Shown piece by piece: positions 42,615-56,329 of a DNA stretch of 64,000 nucleotides. Origin of the DNA: Aporrectodea caliginosa. Its lineage: Eukaryota; Annelida; Clitellata; Crassiclitellata; Lumbricidae. Made by a program: the position numbers and the translations under genes. The stretch's first letter is position 1. Each line of letters starts with the position of its first letter. The stretch lies in contig JACEVL010000048.1 of the NCBI GenBank assembly GCA_020284085.1, positions 964,972 to 1,028,971 of the forward strand, given 5' to 3'. A model generated the notes under the pieces. That model did no database searches. It was not told the DNA's origin and saw only the letters and a program-made list of their open reading frames with translations.

Positions 42615-42890
42615 CACTGTTATCGCTGTTGGGCCTCTTCCTTCAGCTTTCTGTATCCATCTGTTATCTTACAAGCCAGCATCATCTGTCTTGGTCTTCC
42701 TCTTGTCCTCCTCCCCTCCATTTTTCCTTCAATGACCGTTCTTCGAAGTGAGTCTCCGCTCATTGTGTGCCCGATCCATGTCCTTTGTCTCTTTCTTATT
42801 GTGTGTATCAGGGCCGTTTCTTCTCCAATTCTTCCCATCACTTCTGTTTTAGTTTTATGTTTCGTCCAGCTGATTTTCTCCATTCTTCCC
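42615..42890 (-). repeat. Non-LTR retrotransposon C-terminal fragment
   Basis: Minus strand reads RKRQRTWIGHTMSGDSLRRT and GRRTRGRPRQMML, the end of a LINE reverse-transcriptase ORF. Copies at 46825-47100 and 59015-59245. Confidence 0.65.
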
Positions 42891-43453
42891 CATGTCTACT
42901 TTTCGGAAGCCTCCTCTTTTCTCAAACGCTTACTGCCCCATTTCCGCCCCAAAGTAAAATCCGTTATTTCATTTGATGAAATGAAGAATGCTAGGCTATT
43001 GTGACTATTAAAATGTGTATGTTAATTTAAAGTGTGAAGAAAAAGTTCAGGCGGTTCAGAAGCGAATTTCTTCCGTTTATTGTTGAAGACGTTTTTGAGT
43101 CTGTTGATGAGCAAGTTTTCATTAAGATGTCGAATTCACTGTTAAGTTCAGATGAACAAGCTGTTGAATTTGTTGTTGAATGAGTTATTTAATTTATTGC
43201 TTAATGAAGGCTGCGTCAAGTCTGCTGCAAAACTGGACTTTCAATTGACTAACGATTGTTTTTGCAGTTGGCCCGAGAGGTTCATTTGGTCATGTAGGCC
43301 TAGTGTATGTCTGACCAACCAACTGAAATAACTGACTCATGCACTAATTAAATGGTTAACTCTATCACCTAGCAATTTGCCTACTGGTCAAAACACCAAA
43401 TATCTGTTTTTAACATGGTCTGGACTCTGGACTTAGAATGTGTATTGCTCATC

Positions 43454-43502
43454 NNNNNNNNNNNNNNNNNNNNNNNNNNNNNNNNNNNNNNNNNNNNNNN
43501 NN
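43454..43502. other. Assembly gap (49 N)
   Basis: Run of unknown bases between two almost identical segments, 39285-43453 and 43503-47663. Confidence 1.
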
Positions 43503-46500
43503 AATCGATTCGGCTCAGGACTAAACTTTGCATGAGATGTCGAGTCATATCCTGTGTGAGAGAGCGAGAAACAGACGTGTCAGCTGTCTCAGAATTGCGA
43601 AGTTAGTCCTCACAAGACCGTGCTCTCTGTTGTCTTATCATTCTTGTTCTTTTGTTGTTGTTCTTCTTCTTCTTAGTCTACTTCTTCAAACGATGCGTGT
43701 TAAGACCTTGTCGTGCTCATTATTTTTATTCGCCAGAGTTTGTCTGGTACCAGCGGTTGCACCATCATTGTGCACAGGTTCTTGCTTGGGCCCTTACTCT
43801 ATGTCCACAGACGCATCTGATTTATTAGCGAACATTTTCTTCTACGGGAGATGCGATTCATCAGAGATACGTAACTGGTGCCTGAATGTCGTCCAAATGC
43901 GTTCGACTGAACTTTTTGAAGCACACTTCAACTGTAGGCAAATTTCCGAAATCGACTTGCCTATAATAATAATAATAATAATTATTATTATTAAATTTAT
44001 AACGCGCACGGTCACACCGAATTGGGAATTTGATGTGCGGATAGTTAGCCGCTAGTAGAAGATGCAGTTAGATATCCAAGTGCTTGAAGGTCAAAAAGAA
44101 ATAATGAGTTTTTAGCCGCTTTTGAAGGACGGAAGTGAATTTTGGCTACGAAGAGAGAGTGGCAGTCGATTCCATTCCTTGGGCCGAGGCATGGAATGCC
44201 CACAATTGTTCTGCATAGTGGCTCAACTAAAAAAAAGGGAACTTGATGCTCGCCGGGAACGAAGAGGGATGTAAGGAGTTAGTAGTGATTGGAGGTAGGG
44301 AGGTGTGCTGGTGCTGAGGGCTTTGTAGGTCGGTTTAAATTTCATTAATCTTATCTTAATAAACTTTGCATCGCTGTCTCTTCCATTTCTTGTCGTAGAC
44401 TTCATCGCTCTGTTGAGTAAGGTGACGTGGATGTTCTACCAGTCTGACATCCATGATCCAGCATAAAAATTTGCTGTCATCGCATCCGCTTGGAATGTAT
44501 GCCTAGCAACCTGCGACATGGACTCATTAGCCTCTTTTTGCCTCTTTTATCAATCACCCAAAGACCGTTCTGTTCAATCGTGGGTTTGCCCTGTTATGTG
44601 GAGAGTTTGTTTTAAGTAAGACAAAGATGAGGCATATAGATTCGTGACCATAATGACAATGATAATTACGTAGTGTCGACATGTAAACAATCATATTTAG
44701 GCCCAGCATGCAAAGGTCCTGATGAACATAAGTGCTGTTGTACCAAATCTAAACTATACATTATTCATTTTGTTATTATTTTCGTTTGTAATATATTTAT
44801 TCATTGATTTTATTTAAGAAGACTCATATCTAGGCCCTATTTGATGACACATACACGAGTGACCCTACAAATGTTTACTATTAAAAAAATTCTTTAACGC
44901 GCGAAAGGTCCTACCCTATATGATAATTATGTTCTCTGTGACCCATAGAGCGCGACGCCACCGCAACCCATACATCTTGTACGTGCCGTATGTTTTTCTG
45001 CATTCCCATCTCTGCAATAATTCTCAGCTAGACGGTGATTGCAATTTCAAGTCTAATTGCCCACCCAATCGTTATAATAGTAACTGCTAGTTAAACGTGT
45101 ATCGACCGCTGAAACTTGCATGCACACGCGTGTGCACACCCACGCAAGGGCATCCGACTAACATCCGAGAGTATAAAATCCGAGACAGAGACAGGCCTAT
45201 GCTTAATTGTTCATGGACATTTGAACTAAGTTTTTGTCGCTGCAAGAATTGGAGATCCAGCAAACTACTTGAACAAATTGGTAAAAATGTTCAAAGTCAC
45301 AATAACTTTACTATTCTTTGAAATGTTGGCTGCAGTAGAAGGCCTACAAACCTCAGATATGTGCTGTCGTGACAATCAGGATTCACTGGAATATGTCAAA
45401 ACGGAGCTTGAAGGCCTGAGAAATCTGCTCAGAGATCAGAAGGAAGAGTGTAAGTGACCACCTTCTCACACTGGTTTCTAGAATTTTCTAACAATATAAA
45501 CTGTGTTGATCTGAGGACATGCATAGAGCATCGCTAGGCAACGAATCGTAACACATTTGTAACCCAGTGATCCAATAAACACTTGGTTATCAATCAACAT
45601 TCTAATAAAATGATTTTGTGCTGTTGAGACGAAAACGATTTCAGTAATCGTAATCCGTTACCTCGATTGAGATCTCTTAATGACGTCGCAGATCACCAGA
45701 GCCGCATAAAGGCTAGTGAGGGCACGAGTGCTGTGATTACCCTGTAAAGGCCCCCAACTGACAACTTTCAGTCCACTACACGTATTTACAACATGCTTAC
45801 TAGTGAGTGTTAACTGCCTGTAATTATTTTATGTGCTTTTCTTGTGGGGTATTAACGCTACATTACAATTTGAACACGCAACGATTAGTGTCAGGTAAAT
45901 AACTATAGGCTAAGCAGATAAATTAATCATGACTTCTTATAATTTATTTATTTTAAATAACTATAAACAATTCAATTAATTATTACTTCGTATTTATTTA
46001 TGTTGCAGCATGTTAGCTAGATTTAAAAATAAGTTAATAACAAGCGCGTTAAAATATTTCTTCACTTCCGAAGCCAAGTTTCACTAAGAGCACGAATATT
46101 CACATTTGATCCAGTAGTTTATATGAATAGAAGCTGACTTATACCGGCTAGAACGAATCATATGGTGACAGAAACTTGATATCCAGGGTTTGAAACTTGA
46201 CAATTAAAGACAGCAATATCCCAGGTTTGCTTTATGTAACAAGAAAGTAGTTGAAGAAAGTTATGAACAAAATGTAGCATGGAAAGCAAGCGCTATATGA
46301 GCCAGATCGGTTATAAGCTTAGCTGCAGATCAGGAGATATAGCGTAGGCCTATGCCCTATAGCAAAGAAGCAGATCTGGTCAGAATCAGACATATAAATA
46401 CTGTAGCTGTGTCCGGTTGCGATGAGGTAAAAAGGACAGGCATCAGTGAAATATTTAAATAATATCGAACATGTTATTCCAGCAACATGAGCCTATTGAC

Positions 46501-47663
46501 AATTGAAGAGGTAAAGTCCCGTAGCCTATGTGACAGTGTGCAAAAATGAGACAACGATATTGACTATTATTATAGCAAATGATTTTTCAAGCATTAGCAG
46601 TTTGAAACCTATTGCTTAATGCTTAAGAGCACTTTGATGTTTAGCTAAAAACGTGAAGAACAGTCAAAACCAGAAAAATGAACAGGAAAATAATAAACCA
46701 GATGGAGTAAGCTATTAGGTGATGGAACCAAATGCAACAGTTTTGCAAATTTGTTGGTAAGCTGTAAGAACAGCGCAATAAATGGTTCTCTACGTTTTAG
46801 GCAGGTTCAAATGTCCGACGTCACCACTGTTATCGCTGTTGGGCCTCTTCCTTCAGCTTTCTGTATCCATCTGTTATCTTACAAGCCAGCATCATCTGTC
46901 TTGGTCTTCCTCTTGTCCTCCTCCCCTCCATTTTTCCTTCAATGACCGTTCTTCGAAGTGAGTCTCCGCTCATTGTGTGCCCGATCCATGTCCTTTGTCT
47001 CTTTCTTATTGTGTGTATCAGGGCCGTTTCTTCTCCAATTCTTCCCATCACTTCTGTTTTAGTTTTATGTTTCGTCCAGCTGATTTTCTCCATTCTTCCC
47101 CATGTCTACTTTTCGGAAGCCTCCTCTTTTCTCAAACGCTTACTGCCCCATTTCCGCCCCAAAGTAAAATCCGTTATTTCATTTGATGAAATGAAGAATG
47201 CTAGGCTATTGTGACTATTAAAATGTGTATGTTAATTTAAAGTGTGAAGAAAAAGTTCAGGCGGTTCAGAAGCGAATTTCTTCCGTTTATTGTTGAAGAC
47301 GTTTTTGAGTCTGTTGATGAGCAAGTTTTCATTAAGATGTCGAATTCACTGTTAAGTTCAGATGAACAAGCTGTTGAATTTGTTGTTGAATGAGTTATTT
47401 AATTTATTGCTTAATGAAGGCTGCGTCAAGTCTGCTGCAAAACTGGACTTTCAATTGACTAACGATTGTTTTTGCAGTTGGCCCGAGAGGTTCATTTGGT
47501 CATGTAGGCCTAGTGTATGTCTGACCAACCAACTGAAATAACTGACTCATGCACTAATTAAATGGTTAACTCTATCACCTAGCAATTTGCCTACTGGTCA
47601 AAACACCAAATATCTGTTTTTAACATGGTCTGGACTCTGGACTTAGAATGTGTATTGCTCATC
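43503..47663. repeat. Near-identical second copy of 39285-43453
   Basis: 4161 bp against 4169 bp. The differences I see are a few substitutions and small indels, such as loss of GC in CGCGCGCAC, AAA to CTAA-type single changes, and TTATGTCAG to TTAGCAG. Carries the first exon of Fw2. Confidence 0.85.
45172..45178 (+). promoter_or_regulatory. TATA box of Fw2
   Basis: TATAAAA in the conserved Fw promoter, about 115 nt upstream of ATG 45287. The position is unchanged in the other two Fw copies. Confidence 0.6.
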
Positions 47664-50600
47664 CAGACTCATTTAAACTGTAAACTATGGTAAATCCAAT
47701 AGTTTGAAAGGTTAGTCGGTATACGCTTTCCATTCTGTAACGAGTTACTAGCCAATTACTCATGCAATTAGCAGATCGCAAGCTGTTACAAAACAATTAT
47801 GATTCTTAAATTACATTTCTGAAAGTTTTATATTCTTTTGTGTTGTGTATTCAGCGAGTTTAAATGCAAGTACTGTTATTTCATAGGCATGGTTTTAGAA
47901 GTAAATCAATGGACTGTTAAATTGCTAATTGAAAAGCCTAATGACGGCATTTCATCTTCGAATTCAATTAAAGAAATCACGAACAATCTCTACACAGCTG
48001 CAAAGTAGTTAATTACTTTGTACTCTAGAAGAAATAGACAATACATGTAGATAGAAATCGATGCGAATTTTATTAATTACAATCAAGAAAATCTTAACTA
48101 GACAAATTTTAAGAACTTGGTCATAAGCGACGGACCCTCAAATCTCTGTGAAAAAATGAATTCAGAAGGACAATTGCCTAGATATATATGTTTGCTGTGA
48201 AAATGAGTAAATGACCAAATGCATGGCTACTACATTGGCTTCCTCTTACTGCACGCATCCATTTAAGGGCACTTGTCCTCATTTGCCGATCCTACCTAGG
48301 TCTTGCCCCTAAATACCTCTGTGACTCTATACTTCGGCCTACCTCGGCTGCCTCCCTTCGCCCGCTATTCGGATCGTCTTGAACTTTTTGTTCCTCGTGC
48401 GAGAACGGTCATAGCCCAGTCCGTGCCTTTGCCTGCATTGGCCATTCGCTATGGAATCAACTTTCCCCTTTGTTAGCACCACCATACTATCCGGGGGTCC
48501 TGTCTTGCCTTCTCGTGTACAAATGCTGAATAATAATTTATTGTGTACCACCTTATCCAGCAGATAGCATCAGGCCGCTGTCGGACGACAGTCCGCCGAC
48601 GTAGGCCTACTTGTGCCAGCAATTAAGACTTAAATGGGCGATCAGACCTTTCGGGTTGCTGGCCTAGGTGCCTGGACCAATCTTCCAACATCTATTCATG
48701 ATGCCAAAAGTCGTCGTGTTTAAAAACAGTGTAACGATGTACTTGAGTCTAACTCTTAGCATTAAAGTTTATGGCTGACATCGTAATACATCCTGGAAGT
48801 TCTCGTGAATTTTGTTGAAGGCTTTTTAACATGAAAATTAATTGTAATTGTATTTGAAGCTTATTAATCATTCTTCCCCCAACGAAATGTTTGCGAAAAG
48901 TAGAATCATAAATGCTTAGAAATAAGTTGCTGTTACGTTATGGATTGCTCAATGCTCATCCTCATCTTCTTTCGTTCCAGAGGCCATGGGTAACAAGAGA
49001 GGTACAAAAAAAGACGAAGGAAACAGAAGGCCTGGAGGAAGTATAACAGGTTAAGGGAAGGCAGGGATCCAGAGGATCAAAGCATGAAGAGCCAAATAGA
49101 GGAATTAAAAGAAAAATATGTCAAGAAAAGGAATGAATCGAACATAACCAACAAAAAAGCGGTGCAGGAGTATGAGAGGAAGCTAGCGGCCAACGTGAAA
49201 AATGACAGTAAATCCTTCTACAAGTATGTGAGAAGTAGGCAGAAGAAGAGGGATAGAGTTGGACCAATTACAGATGGAAAGGGAAGTTTGATCACAGAAG
49301 ACGAACAGACAGCAGAGGAACTAAACGAATACTTTGGCTCGGTTTTCAACAAGGAAGACGAAGTAAACATCCCAGAAGCGATGAAGATGTTTGATGGAGA
49401 TGAAGAACACAGATTGAAAACCGTAACAGTTACAAAAGAGAAAGTGACAGCGGAACTGAAAAAACTCAAAACTGATAAGAGCCCAGGTACGGATGCAATG
49501 CATCCCAAGTTTCTAAAAGAAGTAAGTGAAGAATTGGGAGGAATATTGGCGCATATTATGGAACAGTCAATGGTAACCTGAGTGATCCCACAGGACTGGA
49601 GGGATGCGCTAATAGTACCGATCTTCAAGAAAGGAAGCAGAAACGAAGCAAAAAACTACAGGCCAGTCCGCCTTACAAGCATAGTGTGTATAGTGATGGA
49701 GAGAATCATCAAAGATGGTATGATTGAACACTATGAGAAATATAATGTGATCCTCAATAGCCAACATGGATTCACGAAAGGACGCTCGTGCCTAACAAAC
49801 CTGCTAGATTTTTTCGAAGAGATGTATAAGACAATGGATGAAGGAAAAGCGGTCGACATAGTATACCTGGACTTCGCGAAGGCATTCGACAAGGTCCCAC
49901 ATAAAAGGCTAGGAAAGAAATTGGAAGCGAGTGGAATCGGAGGAAATTTGTTGAAATGGTTAAAACAATGGTTGAGCGATAGAAGGCAGAAAGTTGGAAT
50001 AAGAGGGAAGTATTCAAAATGGTCGAGGGTATGGAGTGGGGTGCCGCAAGGATCTGTTTTGGGGCCGTTGCTTTTTGTGGTTTTTATAAACGACATGGAC
50101 AGTGGAATAGTATCGAAGATATCAAAGTTCGCTGATGATACGAAAATGGGCAGAGGGTGGACACGAAAGAAGAAGCCGACGTACTGAGGAAAGACATCGA
50201 AGGACTGCACAGATGGGCCGAGGAATGGCAGATGATGTTCAACACAGAAAAATGCTCAGTTATGCACTTGGGAAAAACAAATAAAAAATTCCAATACGAA
50301 ATGGGAGGAACAATACTGAGAGAAACACAAGAGGAGAGGGACCTAGGAGTCATCGTAAACAACAGCACCAAACCATCAAGGCAATGCGCAGAGGCTGCAA
50401 AGAAAGCGAACAAAGTATTGGGAATGATTAAGAGGACAATAGTCAGCAGGGAAAAGGAAATAATGCTCGAATTGTACAAATCACTGGTTAGGCCTAATTT
50501 TGAGTACTGCGTGCAAGTGTGGTGTCCTTACCTGAGACAGGATGTAGAGAAACTAGAGAAAATACAAAGGAGAGCAACGAAGATGATAAAGGGATTCGGC

Positions 50601-52085
50601 AACCTGGAATATGAAGAAAGACTGAGGAGATGCAAGCTGACAACATTGGAGAAAAGGAGAAATAGAGGAGACTTAATAGAGACATTCAAGATAGTGACAG
50701 GAAGAGACAAGATACCAGCACAGAGGCTATTTAAATTCTCAGTTGATAAGAGAACCCGAGGACACAGATACAAGATTAATAAAGAAACAGCTGGGACAAT
50801 AATGCAAAGATTCTTCAGTACAAGAGTAGTTAATAGTTGGAACAAGTTGGACGAGGAAATTGTTGCTGCGGACTCGGTGATGGAATTCAAGAAGAGGCTC
50901 ACTAAGATTGGATACTAGGTCAAGATGCATTGGATAAGACTTGAGAGAGTGGCTCTGACACAGATGCAAGTCTTCTGAGCCACTATAAACCTTGTTAGTT
51001 ATGTTATGTTAGATTGGAACCGATATTTAGAATGAGATATTTTTTCTAAAGGGAAATAATTATTAGACAATTTAATGTAACTTGTAAAAAATTTATGACG
51101 TTTTCTAACTAAATTTACAACTGCTTTAGCTAAAGAAAAGAACTATCGTTTCAGGTAAGTCTGACTGCCCACCAGGTTTCACTTATCTGCCTTCAGCTGG
51201 TAGTTGTTACCAAGTGGTATATGAAAGTCACGACTGGTACTCGGCTGGTAGGAGATGTCGGGGGTTGCGCCGTGGAGCTCACTTGGCTGCCATTGCAAAC
51301 GCAGAAGAAAACAGCGCACTGAAGACATTCCTTGCATCAGAGATTTCAAGTGCGTACGAGTGTTGACATTCCTGCTCAAAATTCAGGCTTTTTATATTGT
51401 ATTTTCCAATACTACTCGATTTTCGTATTTGAATATGACTAGGTAATGATGTTGCTTCAAATAAATGATTCTGTACAAGTAGGCTATGCAGACGCAGAGA
51501 ATATTTTTAAAGAGACGTAGTGGTTGAGTAATTTTTAAAGTAAAAGTAGAATGCTTGTTAATATAATATTCTATAACATATAAACTACTAAAAATTTCTC
51601 TTCTATCCCGGTCATCGTGTACTGAGCTAATACGGGTGTAAGTATCAATGGGATGATTGATTATTTAAGCATTCCATTTTAAATTTATATTATGTACCTA
51701 TATAAATAGCGATTACAAAATGTATCTTCAAAACCATCATCTTTAACAGTTTGCATTAACTACATGTACAGCAAAAGAATAACTGAAAATGCTTGTTTTC
51801 AAAGAACACGGAGGTAACACTGCCTGCATATTGAGTGAATTGCCTGCTGAAGGAAATCTATTTTGGACCAGTGGCCAACGTCAGGCAGGCTGCGATAGTG
51901 ATTTCGTCTGGAAATTATCATGTGACGAACAGCTGCCCTTTGAGTACGTCAACTGGCAATCAGGTCAACCAGACTGCTACCTCAATTCGGAATTTTGCGT
52001 GAATTACTGGCCCATATATGGTTTCACTTGGAACGATAAAAATTGCAACTTGAAGATTTGTCCATTGTGCGAGTACGAACCTTAA
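45287..52085 (+). CDS. Fw2: complete secreted C-type lectin (QPD type)
   Basis: Join of exon 1 (45287-45449), exon 2 (51155-51349) and exon 3 (51805-52085): 639 nt, 212 residues, all junctions phase 1. Start is the ATG after TATAAAA (45172-45178); a TTG 18 nt upstream is in frame but not needed. Order: signal peptide (1-19), CCRDN, short coiled-coil-like helix, then the lectin domain from SDCPPGFTYLP, with SCYQVVYE, DWYSAGRRC, GAHLAAIANAEENSALKTF, LFWTSG, SGQPDC (QPD codons 51966-51974), TWND and CPLCEYEP. QPD plus WND predicts galactose/GalNAc-type calcium-dependent binding. Intron 1 (5.7 kb) carries a 5'-truncated CR1 LINE that Fw3 lacks. AATAAA signals at about 52309 and 52345. The galactose call is motif-based only. 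Confidence 0.85.
48235..48765 (+). repeat. L2-type LINE C-terminal fragment in Fw2 intron 1
   Basis: Plus-strand frames read LRALVLICRSYLGLAPKYLC and similar L2 tail blocks, with frameshifts. Paralogue at 60420-60960. Confidence 0.55.
48980..51014 (+). mobile_element. CR1-type LINE, 5'-truncated, in Fw2 intron 1
   Basis: Plus strand: linker (KQKAWRKYNRLREGRDPED), reverse transcriptase with DWRDALIVPIFKKGSRNEAKNYRPV, QHGFTKGRSCLTNLLDF, VYLDFAKAFDKVPH, GVPQGSVLGPLLF and FADDTKM, then the CR1-like tail (DLGVIVNNS, YKSLVRPNFEYCVQVWCP, RRATKMIKG, EKRRNRGDLIE) to 50918. A TGA at 49579-49581 and a frameshift near 50150-50187 break it. The 3' end is (TTATG)n-like near 51000. Fw3 intron 1 has the uninterrupted site near 61158, so insertion followed the Fw2/Fw3 duplication. 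Confidence 0.85.
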
Positions 52086-53975
52086 TATTTTAAAACAGAT
52101 TTCGAGCTACCTGTTTATGGGATTAATCGTCTGAAGGCAACTTATGTTAAACTTCAATATATTAAGCTCTTTTAAATCCCAAACTAGTTAAGAGTCATAG
52201 GGGTCTACTGAAGGGAACTCGTTTGAAATTATTAAATGATAATATCGATATATCCAAACCAATTAGCTTATTAACTTACATGTAGAGACTTATAAGTGAG
52301 TCTTTTAAATAAATTGTTTAAACCAATGCCTGTCTTCTGGTTTAAATAAAATTAAAACTTGTAATAATCTGTGAAGGCGTTGTTTATGAAAACTTGTCGC
52401 CTATTTTTCGAGGCTAAATATTGTGCTATCGTGTAGTCATGCAACAGTGATCTTATGCCCTGTTCTCCAAAAGAGATGCATAGATTTAGTTTAATTATTA
52501 TATCCGGTTCTTCAGCTCATGTTGGGTTATACTCACACTTAGACCTGTTTCGTAGCGTTTGTAATTCTAGACGAAACTTTTTACAGAATATTTCACCTGT
52601 CAATGACTAACTAAAATATTCTAACGAAAATAAACCAGATCGCTGATTCACTTTTTTGAATAAACATGTACATCTGAATTTATTAATAGTCCATGTATCC
52701 TGGTTAGGCGTATGTGTGTATCTATTTTAAACTCTTATAGGTAGCCTACTCCTATATCAGAAAAGTTCTGTCTTCGCTGACCTAGGTAGTCTTAAAGTTA
52801 CGAATTAAAGGATTCTCAGTTAGCAACTAGTTACTTGGAAATTACCCAAAAATCAGCGTTTGCTGCCTAGAACATCGCAAACCTAATAACAATCTTGATC
52901 ACTCTAACAATCACGTTCACGACAGTGCTGCTGCTCTGAAGTTCCACGACCTGGCACCAAACACAAAGCCGATATCGTTAGACCTGTTTACCATGGTCAT
53001 CCCGCATCAGTTGCCGGGCACTGTTTGTAAACTGACCTGCTGCAGACAGATGGTGTTGATCACTTTCGTCTAGCAGCTGATGGTCACTTCGTGTCATCAG
53101 TTAGACGATTCCAGAAGTTGTAGAAATTTGATTTCAAGCAGGAATCTGGCACATGATTTATAGAAGACACCTTCTTCAATTTGTGCACACTAGGGCCTAC
53201 TGCATGAATATTATGAAAAAGTTATTGGTGGCAGAGCTGCATTTGGACATATTAGCGACCATTACCCTGTTGCCATCTGTTCACCGGTGATGGCCACTAG
53301 AAGCTGAATCAGCTAGTAGCCTAATGGTTGATGTAGCAGGTGAATATATAGAAAAATACACAGAGAGTGCATGTTTTGTTAGTCCAACTGCTACTGGCAA
53401 CATACCACTTGGTATTGTTGTCAGTATAGCAGCGAGAAGTAGCATCTTTCGAGGCTGCACTGCTTCTTGCCTGTGTCACGGAAGACCGTCGCTGTTGCCA
53501 ATTCGAATATTTTCTTGATTGATAATGATTGAAGGAGCAGCGATTTTGCAGAGCAGCAGTTTCATGACCCAGCACTGTTATTATGCGTATTCCATGTTTT
53601 GGTCCTGCTTAAGAAATGCAGGTCATGGCGTTTCAGATCAAGGTGATCGTCAGGACCGTAACTTTTGGGTTAAGTCACAGGTGTAGGGCATACTGACACT
53701 GAAACGCTGGAATCATTGCATAGCAGCATGATAGTGGCATTGCCTCTGAATGTAAAAGTATGACAAGTTTCTAGGTTTGTGGTACATCAGAACTTACTGG
53801 GTAATGTGTTAACGTAAGAATTTACCAATGCATGACAGTACCACGACCATCGACGTCGAGATTGTTTTCTGTGTATTTAATGACATATTTCTTATACAAC
53901 AGAAGCCCGATCTGAAATGGCTGGTTGATCGTATTCTGATACGTTATGAGCTCACATGGTGCAACGTCTGCTCGA
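52086..53975. other. 3' region of Fw2 and spacer to the next unit
   Basis: To about 52930 it aligns with the 3' region of Fw3. From about 52931 to 53975 the sequence is unique in this window. I see no gene: small frames only. Confidence 0.5.
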
Positions 53976-55104
53976 CTTCCGGAAATTTGCCCTGGATTTC
54001 GTTCTACTGCACACATGATCACTTAACGTTTAGGCTACTAGTTAATTAATAGAAGGCATGTCCTAAATGCTGCATGATTTGTTATATAAGAATTGAGCCA
54101 GTACAGTTCTGGTGTAAAAGTAGCCATAGCTATGCGAAATGGATAGACTAGCTTTAGCTTACATAAAAACTTCAAAGTTATCACTATGCCGTTGTTTATG
54201 TACACTGCAACGTGTTTTCCATGTTAGAAAACAAATAAATTATTATGACCTATTTGACGTCCAGCACAGTAGCATATTGTTTAGAGCGCTCGGTCTGTTA
54301 TGCGGAGGGTGCCGGTTTGATCCTCCCCAAGGCACGTATTGTACGCTTGGGTTAATAAAGCAATCCACTCATAGCACTATCGATGCCTGGTCGTGTGACG
54401 TGTTTGCAGTTCTAAACTTTGGAAGGCGGGCAATATCAAAAGCAGTTGTATTTGTATAGTTGCGTTTAACTAAGAATCTTTCTCATGCATAAGTAAATCT
54501 CTTCTTCAAAGATAAGATCCTACAGACTAAACTAGCAATTTGGCGTCCCTGCTCTCAGGAAATAGTCACAAAAGCTGGTTGAAATTGTCATCAGGGATCA
54601 GCCAATGGAATCAACAATATAATAGAACAGAAATGTCCATGTGTCGGCGCGTCACGCAGTTTTCTCACTGCGTCATTCGCCAGATGGCGGGGAGAAGAAG
54701 TGGGATGGAAAGTGGGATGGAAAGGATATGGGCAGAGATGGCGAGGGGAGTGGAGGAGAGGCGATGGAAAGGGGAGAAGGAGGGAGAGGAGTGGAGGGAG
54801 GTGAAAGGGAGGAGAAGGGAGGGAAGAGGTAGAGGGGAGGTGGAAGGTGAGAAGGGAAGGGGAGCGGTGCGGAAGGAGAAGGGGCAGAGAGCGGCAAGGG
54901 TTGTGAGGTGGAGGGCGATTGGGAGAGGTAGGGGCAGAGGAAAAGGTTAGAGGAGGGTAGACGGAGAAGAAGGGGAGATTGAGAGGGAGGTGAAAGAGAT
55001 AGGGGAGGGAGGGAGAGGCTATAGGCACTTCACCTCCTACGTGTAATTGTAATTGTAATTACGAAATTTCTAGAGCATCGTCAGTAGAAGCTACTTCTAG
55101 GATG
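53976..55104. other. Upstream segment of the Fw3 unit
   Basis: Paralogue of 35340-36512: SINE-2 copy at about 54262-54390, polypurine tract at 54685-55018 and a (GTAATT)n tail near 55040-55060. Confidence 0.6.
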
Positions 55105-55335
55105 CTTTGAGAGTGGGGCGCGGTGGTGTAGGGTATGTTGGGTGCCTTGCAGCCGGAGGGTTGCGGGTTCGAATGAACCTCAAGCCGGGCGTAGGGCCCC
55201 TAGTCCTTCACTCGCAATTGTTCACGCTTCGGCTACGTTCAGTGTAATTGTAGTCGGGAGCGCCATGAGTAGGTAGAAATCTTGAAGCTTCGCTATCATT
55301 AGCAAGTGCTCATACATACATACATAGGATACATA
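55105..55335 (+). repeat. SINE-1 copy
   Basis: B box GGTTCGAATG at 55166-55175; (ATAC)n tail. Lacks the transposon present in the equivalent tail at 36746. Confidence 0.65.
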
Positions 55336-55384
55336 CACACATACATACATAACATATGTACAACTACATACAGCATGTCAACTG

Positions 55385-55985
55385 TCAGCACAAAATGCTA
55401 AGAGCTTGATAGCAAGTACAGTTTTAAACTGTTTTTAGAAACATAGAAGCTTGTGTTTTCCAGGATAGTTGCGGGATGACTGTTCCAGGCACGTGGGCCA
55501 GAGACCCGAAAGATCCGATCGCCCGTTTTAGTTTTTGTTGCAGAGACGAAAACATCAGCGGTCTTTGATGATCGCAGCCGCGACCTGTTAAAATCGTCTA
55601 ATAGTGGCCTGATGTTGTCTGCGAGATAGTGTGGTGCGCAGTTGTTAAGACATTTATGCAATATGCACCAATATGCAGAGTTTGAAATTGACTCGCTCGC
55701 CTATTCTGAGCCACTGAAGCTCGCCTTGAATCGCGGTTGAGATGTGGTCGAACTTTTTTAATCGCAAGACCAGACGAGCAGCAGCGTTGATGACCGCCTG
55801 AAGCCGAATGATAGGGTTTGTCTGGACCTACTGCGCTGTGACAATCCATCAAAGACGACCTTGCAGTAATCGATTCGGCTCAGGACTAAACTTTGCACGA
55901 TGTGTCGAGTCATATCCTGTGTGAGAGAGCGAGAGACAGACGTCAGCTGTCTCAGAATTGCGAAGTTAGTCTTCACAAGTCCGTG
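55385..55985 (-). repeat. L2-type LINE fragment
   Basis: Minus strand: SRIDYCKVVFDGL, MHKCLNNCAPHYLADNIRPL and RIFRVSGPRAWNSHP are conserved L2 blocks; several frameshifts. Confidence 0.7.
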
Positions 55986-56329
55986 CTCTTTGTTGTCTTA
56001 TCATTCTTGTTCTTTTGTTGTTGTTGTTCTTCTTCTTCTTAGTCTACTTCTTCAAACGATGCGTGCTCATTATTTTTATTCGCCAGGGTTTGTCTGGTAC
56101 CAGCATTTGTACCATCATTGTGCAGTATGTGCACAGGTTATTTCTTGGGACCTTACTGTATGTCCACATATATGACGCATATGATTTAATAGCGGACATT
56201 TCTCCTACGGGAGATGCGGCTCATCGGAGACATTTAACTGGTGCCTGATTGTCGTCCAAATGCGTTCGACTGAAATTTTTGAAGCACACTTCAACCGTAG
56301 GCAAATTTCCAAAATCGACTTGCCTATAA

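Noticed and set aside
49084..50918. Host genes encoded by the three long plus-strand frames
   Set aside because: They are one broken CR1 reverse-transcriptase ORF.
54540..55028. Arg/Gly-rich and Pro/Ser-rich open frames
   Set aside because: Composition artefacts of the polypurine tract, not conserved in the sister tract at 36061.
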